DNA of 59,910 nt. It comes from Acidimicrobiia bacterium. GTDB taxonomy: Bacteria > Actinomycetota > Acidimicrobiia > Acidimicrobiales > Poriferisodalaceae. Positions within the stretch are counted from its first letter, which is position 1; each line of letters opens with the position of its first letter. The stretch lies in NCBI GenBank assembly GCA_022826045.1, contig JAJDVQ010000046.1:1-59910 (forward strand), written 5' to 3'. The notes under the pieces are model-generated. The model did not search any database and was not told the origin of the DNA. It saw only the letters and a program-made list of their open reading frames with translations. Positions 45,360 through 54,330 of this stretch are shown one piece after another. A program made the position numbers and the translations under genes.

Positions 45360-48300
45360 GCGGCCGCCTCCTGCTGATGGGACGGCTCGCGGGCCGCCGC
45401 TAGGTCGGACCCGCGGATGCGGACATTGGTGATTTCCACCGCGCAGCTCGCGAACAGCGCCGCCGGATCCCGGTACTCGCCGAAGAGCCGACCGCCACTG
45501 TCGCAGTCGTCAACGACATACAGCCAGTACGCATCTCCCTGCAACGCGGCGCGTACCCATTCGCCGCCGGTCAGGCTGATGCCGGTGCTGGCGGCGCTGC
45601 CAGCGATGCCCTTGACCTCGACCAGTCTCAGCTCGCTGCCCCGCCGAGCATGCAAGTCGTAGCCCTGACCCTCTGTCTGCACGTCTGTGACGGCGAATCC
45701 CTCGCTGCCGAGACGATTGACGACGTAGGCCACAGCAACCGATTCGCTGTCGCCGTGATCGCTCGTTGTGTCCGGTCCACAGCCGACCACCCGAGCCCAG
45801 CCCAGCCGGCGCACTTCGCCTGGCGCGCTGACCCTGCTCGCCGAATGCAACTCGGCAATCCGTCTTCCGGTGACATCTTCGAGACGGCGACGCAGCGTCA
45901 GCCGTTCATCGCGATCGGCGATGTCGTCGGTGAGCTGGTTGGGAAGCTCGCGTAGCTGCTGTACAGCGCCAGCGAGCCATTCGTCGAGCAGTTGCTGGCG
46001 GCGGCTCAGTTCCCGATCACGTTCGAGGCTCGCGGTGTACGCCGCGCTGGCTTCAACCTCGGGTTCAAGCAAGGACGAGGCAGCTAGCGACCCCCCCCCC
46101 CCGCAGTTCTGTGGTTGCTCAACCGTCAGATTGGCCAGAATCGCCCACGGAACCGAGCGCGCGCCTGCCGCTGTCGCCTTGACGGCGAAGCATCGGCGGC
46201 GTGCGGCGGCTCGTCCCTCCGCCACATCGCCTTCGTACACGTGCAGTTCGTAGTTGTCGGCCTCGTTTGGGTCGTACAGAACGCCGCCTCGCAACAATTC
46301 CGGCGATGCATGCATCCCCACGGCCGCAGCGAGGTCCCCGAAGGCGTCCTCGCCAGGTGCGAGAACCACCGCATCCACAGCCGAGGTCACCCCGGCCGAT
46401 ATCGCTTGTTGCCTCGCGACGCTGCTCGTCGCCACCAGTCGCAGCGGCTCCCCAGAACGCAGCATGAGCGATTCGGGCACGTTCATATCCTTGCTGCCCA
46501 GCAGCCAGAACCCCGTATCGGCAGCTGCGGACCGCTCGAACGTGATCGCGTCGGCCGCAGCGGCGACGCTCGCAAAGCGCTCAACGACATGCGGGTTGAT
46601 GCGCTGCAGACGGTCATCGTGCAGCACTTGGTGTGCTGCTCCCAGTTCGACGGGACTATGGAGATGCCTCTCTGCGTTGCTCTGGCGCTCGTGTGCCTGC
46701 CGGAGCCGCTCGGCCGTGATCCGGCCGATTGCTTCCAGCGCGGCTGACTGAGCGCTCTCTCCCTCAAAGCAACGGCCGAGCATTTGCGCCAGGTCGGGCA
46801 CGCTCGCTTCATCGAACGCTTGCTCGGCTATCAGGCGCAGGCTGTCGAACATCTTGCCGTCGAGTTCGTTGGCCGCTGCAACCAAATTGTCGAGCAACCG
46901 AGCCAGAGCGTCGCCCTCCCGCGTGTCGGTTGCGACGATGTTGTAGAGGCGAACGTCCCGGCCTTGGCCGATGCGATGGATCCGGCCCATGCGCTGCTCC
47001 AAACGCACGAGCGACCACGGGATGTCCCAGTTCACCAGCACATGGGCACTCTGCAGGTCGATGCCCTCATTGCCGGCGTCGGTAGAGATCAGAACCTCGA
47101 ACTTGCCGGCGGCGAACTGCGCTCGGGTCTCGTCACGTATGACGTGGGAATCACGGCCCGAATACGTCTGCGCCGTGAACCCTGCCGATACGAACCGATC
47201 ACGCAGCCAATCCGCCGTATCGGCGTACTCGGTGAATACCACCACCTGCTCACCCGAACCGGCCGAAATGCCGTTCGGCGCAAGGCACTCCTCAATCATG
47301 CGCGGCCACTTGGACGACCTGACTTCGTCTGAGCGGGTGAGGAATGCGTCCAGCCGGTCCAGCACCTGGGCAATCTCGCGGCGTTCCGCTCGAGCGTCGA
47401 CCGAGTCTTCGTTGACCACCCGCGCTTCGGATGCCGTTTCGTCGTCTTCGCCGTCCGGGTCTGCCTCGCGAGCAGCATCGGCGGGACTCTGGACGCCAAT
47501 GCGGTTCATGCGGCGGCGCAGCGTCTCCGCGAGCGGGTACAGCGACGATGCCGCTCGCTTGCCGTACACCATGCGCGCCAGGCTCTGCGCGGCGGGCGGA
47601 AAATAGCGGTCGACCAACGAGAGCGCTTCGTTGTAGTAGGCCCGCTCGGCAGCGTTCAACGGAACCCGCACATTGTCGGCCCGTCGGGCCAGAAAGAGCC
47701 GTTCGCCGTCGAAGCCGACCAGTTCTTCCTTCATGCGCCGCAAGAAGTGCATGGCGCCGGGCGTCAGCTTGCTCGCCGGCTGCTCGTCGTTCACGTCATC
47801 CACGGCTGGGTAGACCTCCGGGTCGACGAGGTGCATCAGCGAGCGGAACAGCCACTCGTTGCCACGATGCGGTGTCGCCGTCATGAGCACGGCGCGAGGC
47901 GTGCGGCACAGCATCTGCCCGACGCGCCACAGAGTCTGCGCAGTAGGAGTCAGTCGATGTGCTTCGTCGATGATGACAGCGTCCCAGCCCGCGGCATCCG
48001 GGTGGATCGCTTCATAGACCGCAGGGTTGACCGCTGCGAGTTCCAGCGAAACCACCCACAGGGTGTGCGGACCGGAAAGCGCGCCTTCACGCGCCGTCGC
48101 AGCGGTAATGCGGCGCAAGCCCCCTCCCAGAAAGCGCTCGAAGTCGAGTTGCCACTTGCTCACGAGGTGCGCGGGACACACCACGAGCGCCCGCCGGACG
48201 TGGCCCAGCCGTTGCGCTTCTCGCAGCCACAGTCCGCCCATGATCGTCTTGCCGGTGCCCGGCTCGTCGGCCAACAGGAACCGCAGCATCGGCTGGCGCA

Positions 48301-48634
48301 GCATGTTTCCGTACACCGCTTGGCTCTGGTGGGCGTAGGGCCGCAGCGGGCTGCTCGCCAACGCAGAGGGATACGGCGAGCCGCAGGCATGGCGCATCCA
48401 TGCCGCCCACATTCCGGCGAGCGCTCTAGCGGGAGGTGCGCCAGCGTCCGGGACGAGCAGCTCGACTTGCGTCACCTGTTCCGGCGCTAAGTCGATCTGG
48501 CGTAGCCCGCCATCCGAATCAGTCACGAACAAGCGCGTACCGTCCGTACCGTCGGCCAGCGGCATCGCCCCGCTCACGATGACGAAGTTGGATTCGCCGT
48601 GCAGCCGGATCCGTTGGCCAGCCTCGAAGGTCAC
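45356..48634 (-). CDS. SNF2-type helicase with C-terminal DUF3883 domain, defence operon
   Basis: 1092 residues from GTG 48634. Superfamily 2 motifs: Walker A ADEPGTGKT (about 122-130), DEAH in IIDEAHRL, MTATPHRG, STDAGNEGIDLQ and RMGRIHRIGQGR. The C-terminal part has GYDLHARRGSELRLVEVKG, a DUF3883 nuclease-like (D...ExK) core often attached to defence helicases. A run of twelve G encodes Gly845-848; one-base slippage would remove about 245 residues including DUF3883. The start is 9 bp after the aminotransferase stop, so transcription may be shared with that metabolic gene or begin inside it. Confidence 0.9.
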   Translation of the reverse strand: MTFEAGQRIRLHGESNFVIVSGAMPLADGTDGTRLFVTDSDGGLRQIDLAPEQVTQVELLVPDAGAPPARALAGMWAAWMRHACGSPYPSALASSPLRPYAHQSQAVYGNMLRQPMLRFLLADEPGTGKTIMGGLWLREAQRLGHVRRALVVCPAHLVSKWQLDFERFLGGGLRRITAATAREGALSGPHTLWVVSLELAAVNPAVYEAIHPDAAGWDAVIIDEAHRLTPTAQTLWRVGQMLCRTPRAVLMTATPHRGNEWLFRSLMHLVDPEVYPAVDDVNDEQPASKLTPGAMHFLRRMKEELVGFDGERLFLARRADNVRVPLNAAERAYYNEALSLVDRYFPPAAQSLARMVYGKRAASSLYPLAETLRRRMNRIGVQSPADAAREADPDGEDDETASEARVVNEDSVDARAERREIAQVLDRLDAFLTRSDEVRSSKWPRMIEECLAPNGISAGSGEQVVVFTEYADTADWLRDRFVSAGFTAQTYSGRDSHVIRDETRAQFAAGKFEVLISTDAGNEGIDLQSAHVLVNWDIPWSLVRLEQRMGRIHRIGQGRDVRLYNIVATDTREGDALARLLDNLVAAANELDGKMFDSLRLIAEQAFDEASVPDLAQMLGRCFEGESAQSAALEAIGRITAERLRQAHERQSNAERHLHSPVELGAAHQVLHDDRLQRINPHVVERFASVAAAADAITFERSAAADTGFWLLGSKDMNVPESLMLRSGEPLRLVATSSVARQQAISAGVTSAVDAVVLAPGEDAFGDLAAAVGMHASPELLRGGVLYDPNEADNYELHVYEGDVAEGRAAARRRCFAVKATAAGARSVPWAILANLTVEQPQNCGGGGSLAASSLLEPEVEASAAYTASLERDRELSRRQQLLDEWLAGAVQQLRELPNQLTDDIADRDERLTLRRRLEDVTGRRIAELHSASRVSAPGEVRRLGWARVVGCGPDTTSDHGDSESVAVAYVVNRLGSEGFAVTDVQTEGQGYDLHARRGSELRLVEVKGIAGSAASTGISLTGGEWVRAALQGDAYWLYVVDDCDSGGRLFGEYRDPAALFASCAVEITNVRIRGSDLAAAREPSHQQEAAA
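46091..46102. repeat. Homopolymer tract C12 (G12 in the helicase gene)
   Basis: Twelve consecutive C on the plus strand, in frame in the helicase gene as four Gly codons after AACTGC. With 12 G the gene is intact; 11 or 13 G would shift the frame and drop the last quarter. Poly-G tracts switch the methylase gene pglX of the Pgl phage-defence system in Streptomyces, which is a direct precedent. Confidence 0.9.
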
Positions 48635-48643
48635 GGCGACAGA

Positions 48644-49870
48644 TTAGGACCAGGGATCTTCGGGGCCGGGGGGCGGCTTGGGTGCTGGGGTTGTGGCCTG
48701 GGCGATGACCTGAGCGGCGGCGGCCACACCCGATGCGTCCATCGGCGCGTCGATGGCCGCCAGCGTGGCCTCGATGGTGCCGAGCGTGCCGAGCAGCATC
48801 GGCGGGTTGAGATGGCCCATGTGGCCGATGCGGAACTCGGAGTCGGCGTAGCCGGTGATGCTCAGCCCCAGTGTCAGCCCGGCCTCGGACTCGCATGTGG
48901 CACGCAGCTGCTGCGCGGAGACCTCGCCGGTGCGGATCATGGTGACCGAGTTCGAACGATGCGCGGGATCCACCACATTCAGCTCGAGCCCCCCGGGCGC
49001 CGACCATGCGTCGACGGCCGCGTGGATGGCGCTCGCCATCACACGATGGCGTTCCCAGACGTTCCCCAGTCCTTCCTCGTCGATCATGTCGAGTGCTTCG
49101 GACAGGCCCCAGAGGTGCTGGACGGGCGGCGTGCCGCAGAAGATCCAGTAGTGGGCGTCGGGATCGGTGCGCCTCGTCCAGTCCCAGTACGCGGTGCGCA
49201 GGTCCGCTCGCTGATGCACCTCCCACGCCTTGGGGCCGACCCAGACCATGCCGAGGCCCGGCGGCACCATCAGGCCCTTCTGGCTTCCCGACACGGTGAC
49301 GTCGACGCCCCACGCGTCCATCTCGAACGGCTCGCATCCCAGCGATGCCACGCAGTCGGCCATCAGCAACGCCGGATGGTCCGCCTCGTCCATGGCGCGA
49401 CGCACGGCGGCGATGTCGTTGCGCACCGACGACGCCGTGTCTGTCTGTGCCACGAGCACAGCGGCGAACTCCCGCCCGACATCGGCTCGCAGCCGTTCGG
49501 TGACGGCATCGGGGTCGATGGCCGCTCGGTCGGCGGCGTGCAGCACTTCGAACTTGACGCCGCTCATCGCTGCCATCTCGGCCCAGTTCGTCGCGAAGTG
49601 GCCGACTTCGAGCACCAGCACCGTGTCGCCACGAGACAGCGTGTTGGTGATGGCCATCTCCCAGGCGCCGTGCCCGTTGGAGATCGCAATGTATGCCCGG
49701 TGCTCGGTGCGGGCGATCGCCGGCAGCCGCTCCAGCAGCGCATAGGTGAGGTCGACCACCTCGCCCTCGTAGATGTTCGGAATGGGCCGGCGCATCGCAT
49801 TCAGCACCCGGTCGGGGATCACCGATGGGCCCGGGATCATGACCAGCGGGCGGCCGTGTCGCAGCGACAT
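48644..49870 (-). CDS. Class V aminotransferase (serine/alanine-glyoxylate type)
   Basis: 408 residues from ATG 49870 (MSLRHGRPLVMIPGPSVIPD, typical start). Family motifs: YEGEVVDLTYALLERL, SNGHGAWEMAI, MADCVASLGCEPFEMDAWGV and SGSQKGLMVPPGLG with the PLP Lys. Such enzymes convert serine or alanine plus glyoxylate to glycine. The Pro-rich tail (TTPAPKPPPGPEDPWS) is poorly conserved. Fits glyoxylate/glycine turnover together with the other aminotransferases and folate-linked oxidases. Confidence 0.9.
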   Translation of the reverse strand: MSLRHGRPLVMIPGPSVIPDRVLNAMRRPIPNIYEGEVVDLTYALLERLPAIARTEHRAYIAISNGHGAWEMAITNTLSRGDTVLVLEVGHFATNWAEMAAMSGVKFEVLHAADRAAIDPDAVTERLRADVGREFAAVLVAQTDTASSVRNDIAAVRRAMDEADHPALLMADCVASLGCEPFEMDAWGVDVTVSGSQKGLMVPPGLGMVWVGPKAWEVHQRADLRTAYWDWTRRTDPDAHYWIFCGTPPVQHLWGLSEALDMIDEEGLGNVWERHRVMASAIHAAVDAWSAPGGLELNVVDPAHRSNSVTMIRTGEVSAQQLRATCESEAGLTLGLSITGYADSEFRIGHMGHLNPPMLLGTLGTIEATLAAIDAPMDASGVAAAAQVIAQATTPAPKPPPGPEDPWS

Positions 49871-50145
49871 CGCAACTCCCTCCAGCGATTGCGCCGATGG
49901 GCGCATCGCCAAACGCCATCAGCCTAAAGACGCTGAGCTGAATGGCGAAGCCGTGGCCCGAGCGGCCCGTGAGCGAAGCGAACAAGAGCGGGAGACAACA
50001 GGCGACGCAAGGGGAAGATCCTCCATGCCGCGCATCTTCTCAGGGCGCTGAGGCCCTGGCCCGAGCGCACGCGTAGGCTGCCGTCAGAGCGGCGTCCGCG
50101 CCTGCCAGGGCGGATGCTGCAGAACACACACGGGGGGTGCCCACG

Positions 50146-51366
50146 ATGGGCAACAACGCACTCATCCATCCGTACTCGGTCCTCAGCCGCGACGAGAACA
50201 CCTACGTCCGGATTGTCTCCGGCAACGGCGTCAAGTTGACCGACGATGCGGGCAACGAGTACATCGACGCGCTCGCCAGCCTGTGGCTGTGCCAGATCGG
50301 CCATGGCAACCGCACCGTCATCGACGCCATCAACGCGCAGCTGGAGCAACTGCAGACGTACAACACGTTCGAGCCGTTCTCGAATGGCCCCGCTGTCGAG
50401 GTGGCCGAGATGGTGCGCGCTCGGTCGCAGCACCCTGACGGCCGAGTGTTCTTGGCATGTTCGGGTTCCGAGGCCGTGGACACCGCGCTGAAGTTTGCTC
50501 GACGCGTTCAACAGCGCAAGGGCGACACCGATCGGCAGATCATCGTTCGTCGCACCGCCGGCTACCACGGCGTGAACGTGGGCGGCACCAGCGTTCAGGG
50601 AGGGGCTGCCTACCGCGAAGGCTGGGGTGACCTGATGCCCCATGTGCTCGAGATCCCCAACGACGACATCGAACCGGCTGCGCAGCTGTTCGCCACCCAC
50701 GGCGAGCGCATTGCCGCCGTCATCACCGAGCCCATCCAAGGTGCAGGAGGCGTGATTCCGCCACCGACCGGCTACTTCGAAGGGCTTCGCCGGCTGTGCA
50801 CCGACAACGGTGCGCTGCTGATCTTCGACGAGGTCATCTGCGGCTTCGGGCGCACTGGCAGTTGGTTCGGAGGCCAGACCTTCGGCGTGGCACCAGACAT
50901 CTTCACCTTCGCGAAGGGCGTCACGTCGGGCTATATCCCACTGGCTGGCGTCGTGGTGTCACGAGACATCGCGGACCTGCTCGAGGCCGACGAGGCCAAG
51001 TTCATGCACGGCTATACCTATTCGGGCCACCCGACGGCGTGTGCCGCCGGGGTTGCGAACCTCGGCGTCATCGAGTCCGCAGGGCTCGTCGAGCGGGCCA
51101 CCCACATCGGCGGGAAGCTCGAAGAGGGACTGCGGGCGTTGCAGGCAGACGGCATGATCGAGAGCTACCGCGGACTCGGCGGCATCTGGGCCTGCGACAT
51201 CGGCCGCGACGCCGCGGAGACCCGCGATGCGTTCCTCAAGCGGGGCGTGATCACTCGGGCGATCGGCAACGCGCTTGCATTCTGCCCGCCGCTCATCATC
51301 ACCGACGACGAGATCGGGCAGATCTTCGACCGGCTGGACGACGCGCTGCGCGCCACGGCGCCCTAG
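50146..51366 (+). CDS. Class III (omega) aminotransferase
   Basis: 406 residues from ATG 50146, with a G-rich ribosome site about 8 nt before it; GTG at 50137 is an alternative. LKLTDDAGNEYIDALASLWLC-type start, ACSGSEAVDTALKFAR, YHGVNVGGTSVQGG, TEPIQGAGGV, IFDEVICGFGRTGSWFG, and IFTFAKGVTSGYIPLAG with the PLP Lys. Closest in pattern to omega-amino acid:pyruvate and putrescine/taurine-type transaminases. Followed, after a leader ORF, by a D-aminoacylase-like gene, suggesting amine or D-amino acid breakdown. Confidence 0.9.
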   Translation: MGNNALIHPYSVLSRDENTYVRIVSGNGVKLTDDAGNEYIDALASLWLCQIGHGNRTVIDAINAQLEQLQTYNTFEPFSNGPAVEVAEMVRARSQHPDGRVFLACSGSEAVDTALKFARRVQQRKGDTDRQIIVRRTAGYHGVNVGGTSVQGGAAYREGWGDLMPHVLEIPNDDIEPAAQLFATHGERIAAVITEPIQGAGGVIPPPTGYFEGLRRLCTDNGALLIFDEVICGFGRTGSWFGGQTFGVAPDIFTFAKGVTSGYIPLAGVVVSRDIADLLEADEAKFMHGYTYSGHPTACAAGVANLGVIESAGLVERATHIGGKLEEGLRALQADGMIESYRGLGGIWACDIGRDAAETRDAFLKRGVITRAIGNALAFCPPLIITDDEIGQIFDRLDDALRATAP

Positions 51367-51395
51367 AGCACGTCTCAACAGGAGGGACAACAGCG

Positions 51396-51431
51396 ATGGA
51401 GAGTGCCGAGTCTCAGGAGATATCGCCATGA
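51396..51431 (+). CDS. 11-residue leader ORF coupled to amidohydrolase gene
   Basis: ATG 51396 preceded by GGAGGG at 8 nt, encoding MESAESQEISP. Its stop overlaps the next start as ATGA (51428-51431). A second ribosome site, AGGAGA, lies inside it for the amidohydrolase. The strong site and overlap suggest real translation, giving translational coupling; there is no run of one amino acid to suggest attenuation. Confidence 0.4.
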   Translation: MESAESQEISP

Positions 51432-53125
51432 GCACCTACGACATCGTCATCAAGGACGGGATGATCTTCGACGGCACCGGGGCACCGAGGGTGCGCGGCG
51501 ACGTCGGCATTGCCGGTGGGCGCATTGCCGCTGTCGGCCGGGTCGACGCCCGCGAGGGCGCCAAGGTCATCGACGCCTCCGGCATGCACATCGCCCCCGG
51601 CTTCGTCGACCTGCACACCCACTACGACGCGCAGGTTTTCTGGGACCCCTACTGCACGCTGTCGGGCTGGCACGGCATCACCTCGGTCGCCATCGGCAAC
51701 TGCGGCTTCGGCTTCGCCCCGGTCGACCCGGACATGCGCGAGTACGCCATGCGTTCGATGACCCGGGTCGAGGCCATCCCGTATGAGTCGATGCGCCAGG
51801 GCATGCCCTGGGACTGGGTGACCTTCCCGGAGTATCTGGACAGCCTCGAACGCACGCCCAAGGCGATGAACATCCTGCCGTACGTGCCGATCGGCCCGAT
51901 GCTGGTGATGGTGCTCGGCCTCGATGATGCGAAGTCTGGGCGGCTGCCCACCGAAGGCGAGCACGAGATGCTGGCCAAGCTGGTGCACGAGGCGATGGAT
52001 GCCGGCGGCTGCGGCTGGTCGGCGCAGCGGCTGCCTCCGACCGGGCCCGCTGCGGTGCAGCGCGACTGGGACGGCACGCCGATGCCGACCGACATGATGA
52101 ACGACGAGACCGCCCGGGTGCTGGCCCGCGTGCTGGCCGAGCGCAATGAGGGCGTCGTGCAGATGACGCTCACCAGCGGCAACGTCGCCCACGACATGGC
52201 CCACCTCGAGGAGATCGCCTCGATCAGCGGCCGGCCGCTGCTGCACAACGTGGTGCAGGCGTTCGAGGACAAGCCCAACATCCACCGCCGCCAGATCGAA
52301 TGGCTGGAGCGCTGCCGCACCCAGGGCATTCCGGTGTACGGCCAGGGCGTGACCAGCGATGCCGGCTTCACGTTCACCCTCGAAGACTGGAACCTCTACG
52401 ACGACTCCGAGGCCTGGATGGAAGCCTGCATGGGCGACAAGGCCGAGCGCCTGGCCAAGATGGCCGACCCCAGCCGCCGGCAAGCCCTCAAGGACACGAT
52501 GCCCCGCACCGCGACCGCTGGCATCGAGACCGTGACCATCCTGTCGCCGCGCAGCGAATCGACCGAGCAGTACCGGGAGATGTCGGTGGGCCAGGCGGCA
52601 GAGGTGGCGGGCAAGCACCCGGTGGACCTCATGCTGGATGTGGCCGTGACGGACGGGCTCGACACCTTGTTTTTCGTGGCGCCGCCGCAGGGCAGCTCAG
52701 AACTGCTGCGCGACGTGGTGCAGTACCCGCACATGCTGTTCGGCGTGTCCGACGGCGGGGCACACACCAAGTTCCTCACCGCGGGGCGCTACCCCACCGA
52801 GACGCTGTCCGAGCAGGTGCGCGAGAACCAGTGGGTGACCTACGAGGAAGCGCACCGGCGGCTCTCGGCGCTTCCCGCGCAGCTCGCCGGTTTCCGCGAC
52901 CGGGGCCTGATCCGCCAGGGCGGCCCTGCCGATGTCGTGGTGTACGACCCGGAGAACCTGGCCGTCGGCCCGAACGAAGTGGTGCACGACCTGCCGGGCG
53001 GCGAGTGGCGTCGCATCCAGCGGGCCAGCGGCTACCGCAGCGTCATCGTGAACGGCGCCGAGACCATCTCCGAGGACACCCAGACCGAGACCTACAGCGG
53101 CCAGCTCCTCCGCCACGGCGGCTGA
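51428..53125 (+). CDS. D-aminoacylase / N-acyl-D-amino-acid deacylase-like amidohydrolase
   Basis: 565 residues from ATG 51428. MSTYDIVIKDGMIFDGTGAP and IAPGFVDLHTHYDAQVFWDP carry the HxH metal motif of the amidohydrolase 3 family; GVSDGGAHTKFLT near the C-terminus carries the metal Asp. The final small beta domain (GGPADVVVYDPENLAVGPNE) is typical. Family members cleave N-acyl-D-amino acids or N-substituted formamides. Substrate unknown; proximity of an omega-transaminase suggests linked amine degradation. Confidence 0.9.
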   Translation: MSTYDIVIKDGMIFDGTGAPRVRGDVGIAGGRIAAVGRVDAREGAKVIDASGMHIAPGFVDLHTHYDAQVFWDPYCTLSGWHGITSVAIGNCGFGFAPVDPDMREYAMRSMTRVEAIPYESMRQGMPWDWVTFPEYLDSLERTPKAMNILPYVPIGPMLVMVLGLDDAKSGRLPTEGEHEMLAKLVHEAMDAGGCGWSAQRLPPTGPAAVQRDWDGTPMPTDMMNDETARVLARVLAERNEGVVQMTLTSGNVAHDMAHLEEIASISGRPLLHNVVQAFEDKPNIHRRQIEWLERCRTQGIPVYGQGVTSDAGFTFTLEDWNLYDDSEAWMEACMGDKAERLAKMADPSRRQALKDTMPRTATAGIETVTILSPRSESTEQYREMSVGQAAEVAGKHPVDLMLDVAVTDGLDTLFFVAPPQGSSELLRDVVQYPHMLFGVSDGGAHTKFLTAGRYPTETLSEQVRENQWVTYEEAHRRLSALPAQLAGFRDRGLIRQGGPADVVVYDPENLAVGPNEVVHDLPGGEWRRIQRASGYRSVIVNGAETISEDTQTETYSGQLLRHGG

Positions 53126-53127
53126 TC

Positions 53128-53358
53128 GTGACTGAGTGCCGCGCTGAGTACGACGACATCGAGGTCATCGTGCTCGACGAGGACGACGTTCGAGATGCCG
53201 TCGCCAACGCGCTCGCCGAGGCCGGATGCACATGGGAAGAACTCCAACAGCAGGCCGCCGACGGTCGATTCAAGAGCCGTCGCGCCCACCGGACTTGGTT
53301 CGTCGTCTCATCGTTCATGCCGATTCCGGCAAGCTCGGTCGCATCTGGTCGCAAGTAG
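53128..53358 (+). CDS. Small hypothetical protein (76 residues)
   Basis: GTG 53128, 2 bp after the amidohydrolase stop. The sequence is acidic at the start (EVIVLDEDDVRDAVANALAE) and then CTWEELQQQAADGRFKSRRA, HRTWFVVSSF. Short proteins of this look, with a helical acidic half and an ARxTWF end, are seen next to toxin genes, but I do not recognise the family. The gap to VapB (53359-53565) shows no gene. Confidence 0.45.
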   Translation: MTECRAEYDDIEVIVLDEDDVRDAVANALAEAGCTWEELQQQAADGRFKSRRAHRTWFVVSSFMPIPASSVASGRK

Positions 53359-53565
53359 TCATCCACCTTCGGCACTGCCCGCCGGAAGAAGTACGAAGCA
53401 GTCCGTTCAATGTCCGAGGACCTGTCGACCGTCGGCAGGGGTAGGCGCAGGCGACAGCCTCAACCGCGCGGCGAAAAATCGTTTGCCTGCTGGCCGAAGC
53501 TCGATCCATGCTGGCGGTGCTGAACGTCAGCTTCCCGCGCGGAATTGAGTGTGTACCCTATGCGC

Positions 53566-53793
53566 ATGGCACGTGTGAACGTCTACTTGCCGGATGATCT
53601 TGCCGACAAGGCGCGCGCAGCCGACCTGAACGTTTCCGGGCTGACGCAAGCCGCCATCCAGCGTGAACTCGATCGCCAGTCACTGGACGCTTGGCTCGAC
53701 GAGGTGGCGACGTTGCCTCCGACGGGCATCGACGACGAATCCGTTGTCGAGGCGATCCGCGCGGCCAAAGACGAACTCGAATTCGGTGAATGA
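53566..53793 (+). CDS. vapB: VapB-like antitoxin (ribbon-helix-helix)
   Basis: 75 residues from ATG 53566 (MARVNVYLPDDLADKA); ATG 53560 is possible. The short beta strand RVNVYLPD followed by two helices (KARAADLN, SGLTQAAIQRELDRQ) is the ribbon-helix-helix or CcdA-like DNA-binding type, with an acidic C-terminal tail (VVEAIRAAKDELEFGE) that would cover the toxin. It overlaps the PIN-domain gene by 8 bp, the common arrangement of a VapBC module, and would repress its own promoter in 53500-53560. Confidence 0.82.
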   Translation: MARVNVYLPDDLADKARAADLNVSGLTQAAIQRELDRQSLDAWLDEVATLPPTGIDDESVVEAIRAAKDELEFGE

Positions 53794-54181
53794 GGCGCTG
53801 GTCGTCGACGCTTCGGCGGTCGTCGACATGCTCATAGGCGCCCCGTCGGCTGGCGCCATCCGAAGTCGTCTGCGGCACAACGAATTGCATGCGCCCGCAC
53901 ATCTTGACATCGAGGTCATGTCGGCACTCGGCCGTCTTCACCGCGCCGGTCAGTTGAGCGCAACGCGAGTGTCGCAACTATTGGAAGCATTCAAGCGCAT
54001 CATCCTGCGACGCCACCTGCTTGATTCTCTGCTCGCGAGCGCATGGAACCACCGCCACAATCTGCAGCTTTCTGACGCGCTCTACGCAGCCCTGTCCGAT
54101 CAACATGCGATGCCCGTCGTCACCGTTGACCGCGGCATGGTGGCCGCGATTCCGCGGGCAGAACACCCGGCGGACGCATAG
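53786..54181 (+). CDS. vapC: VapC-like PIN-domain ribonuclease toxin
   Basis: 131 residues from GTG 53786. The four acidic PIN residues are in place: Asp8 (LVVDASAVVD), Glu43 (LDIEVMSALGRL), Asp97 (LSDALYAAL) and Asp115 (TVDRGM). VapC toxins cut tRNA or rRNA when released from VapB. The pair sits between a small hypothetical gene and nicotinamidase and is the clearest toxin-antitoxin module in the window. Confidence 0.88.
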   Translation: MNEALVVDASAVVDMLIGAPSAGAIRSRLRHNELHAPAHLDIEVMSALGRLHRAGQLSATRVSQLLEAFKRIILRRHLLDSLLASAWNHRHNLQLSDALYAALSDQHAMPVVTVDRGMVAAIPRAEHPADA

Positions 54182-54330
54182 GCACCGCCGCGCCGTTCTG
54201 GGCCGGCAACGCCTCGTTCCTGCTCGGCGTCTAGCGCTGCTGGGGCCCATGTGGGCCGGCAGTAGATTTGGCGTCATAGCGCTGCGACGGCCGCGCCCGG
54301 CGGCACGCGTCGCGGCGCAGGAGAGCAGAC

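Noticed and set aside
49871..50145. Looked for a glycine riboswitch before the aminotransferase, given the glycine-related genes
   Set aside because: No conserved glycine-aptamer core could be recognised; the region looks unstructured apart from GC-rich stretches.
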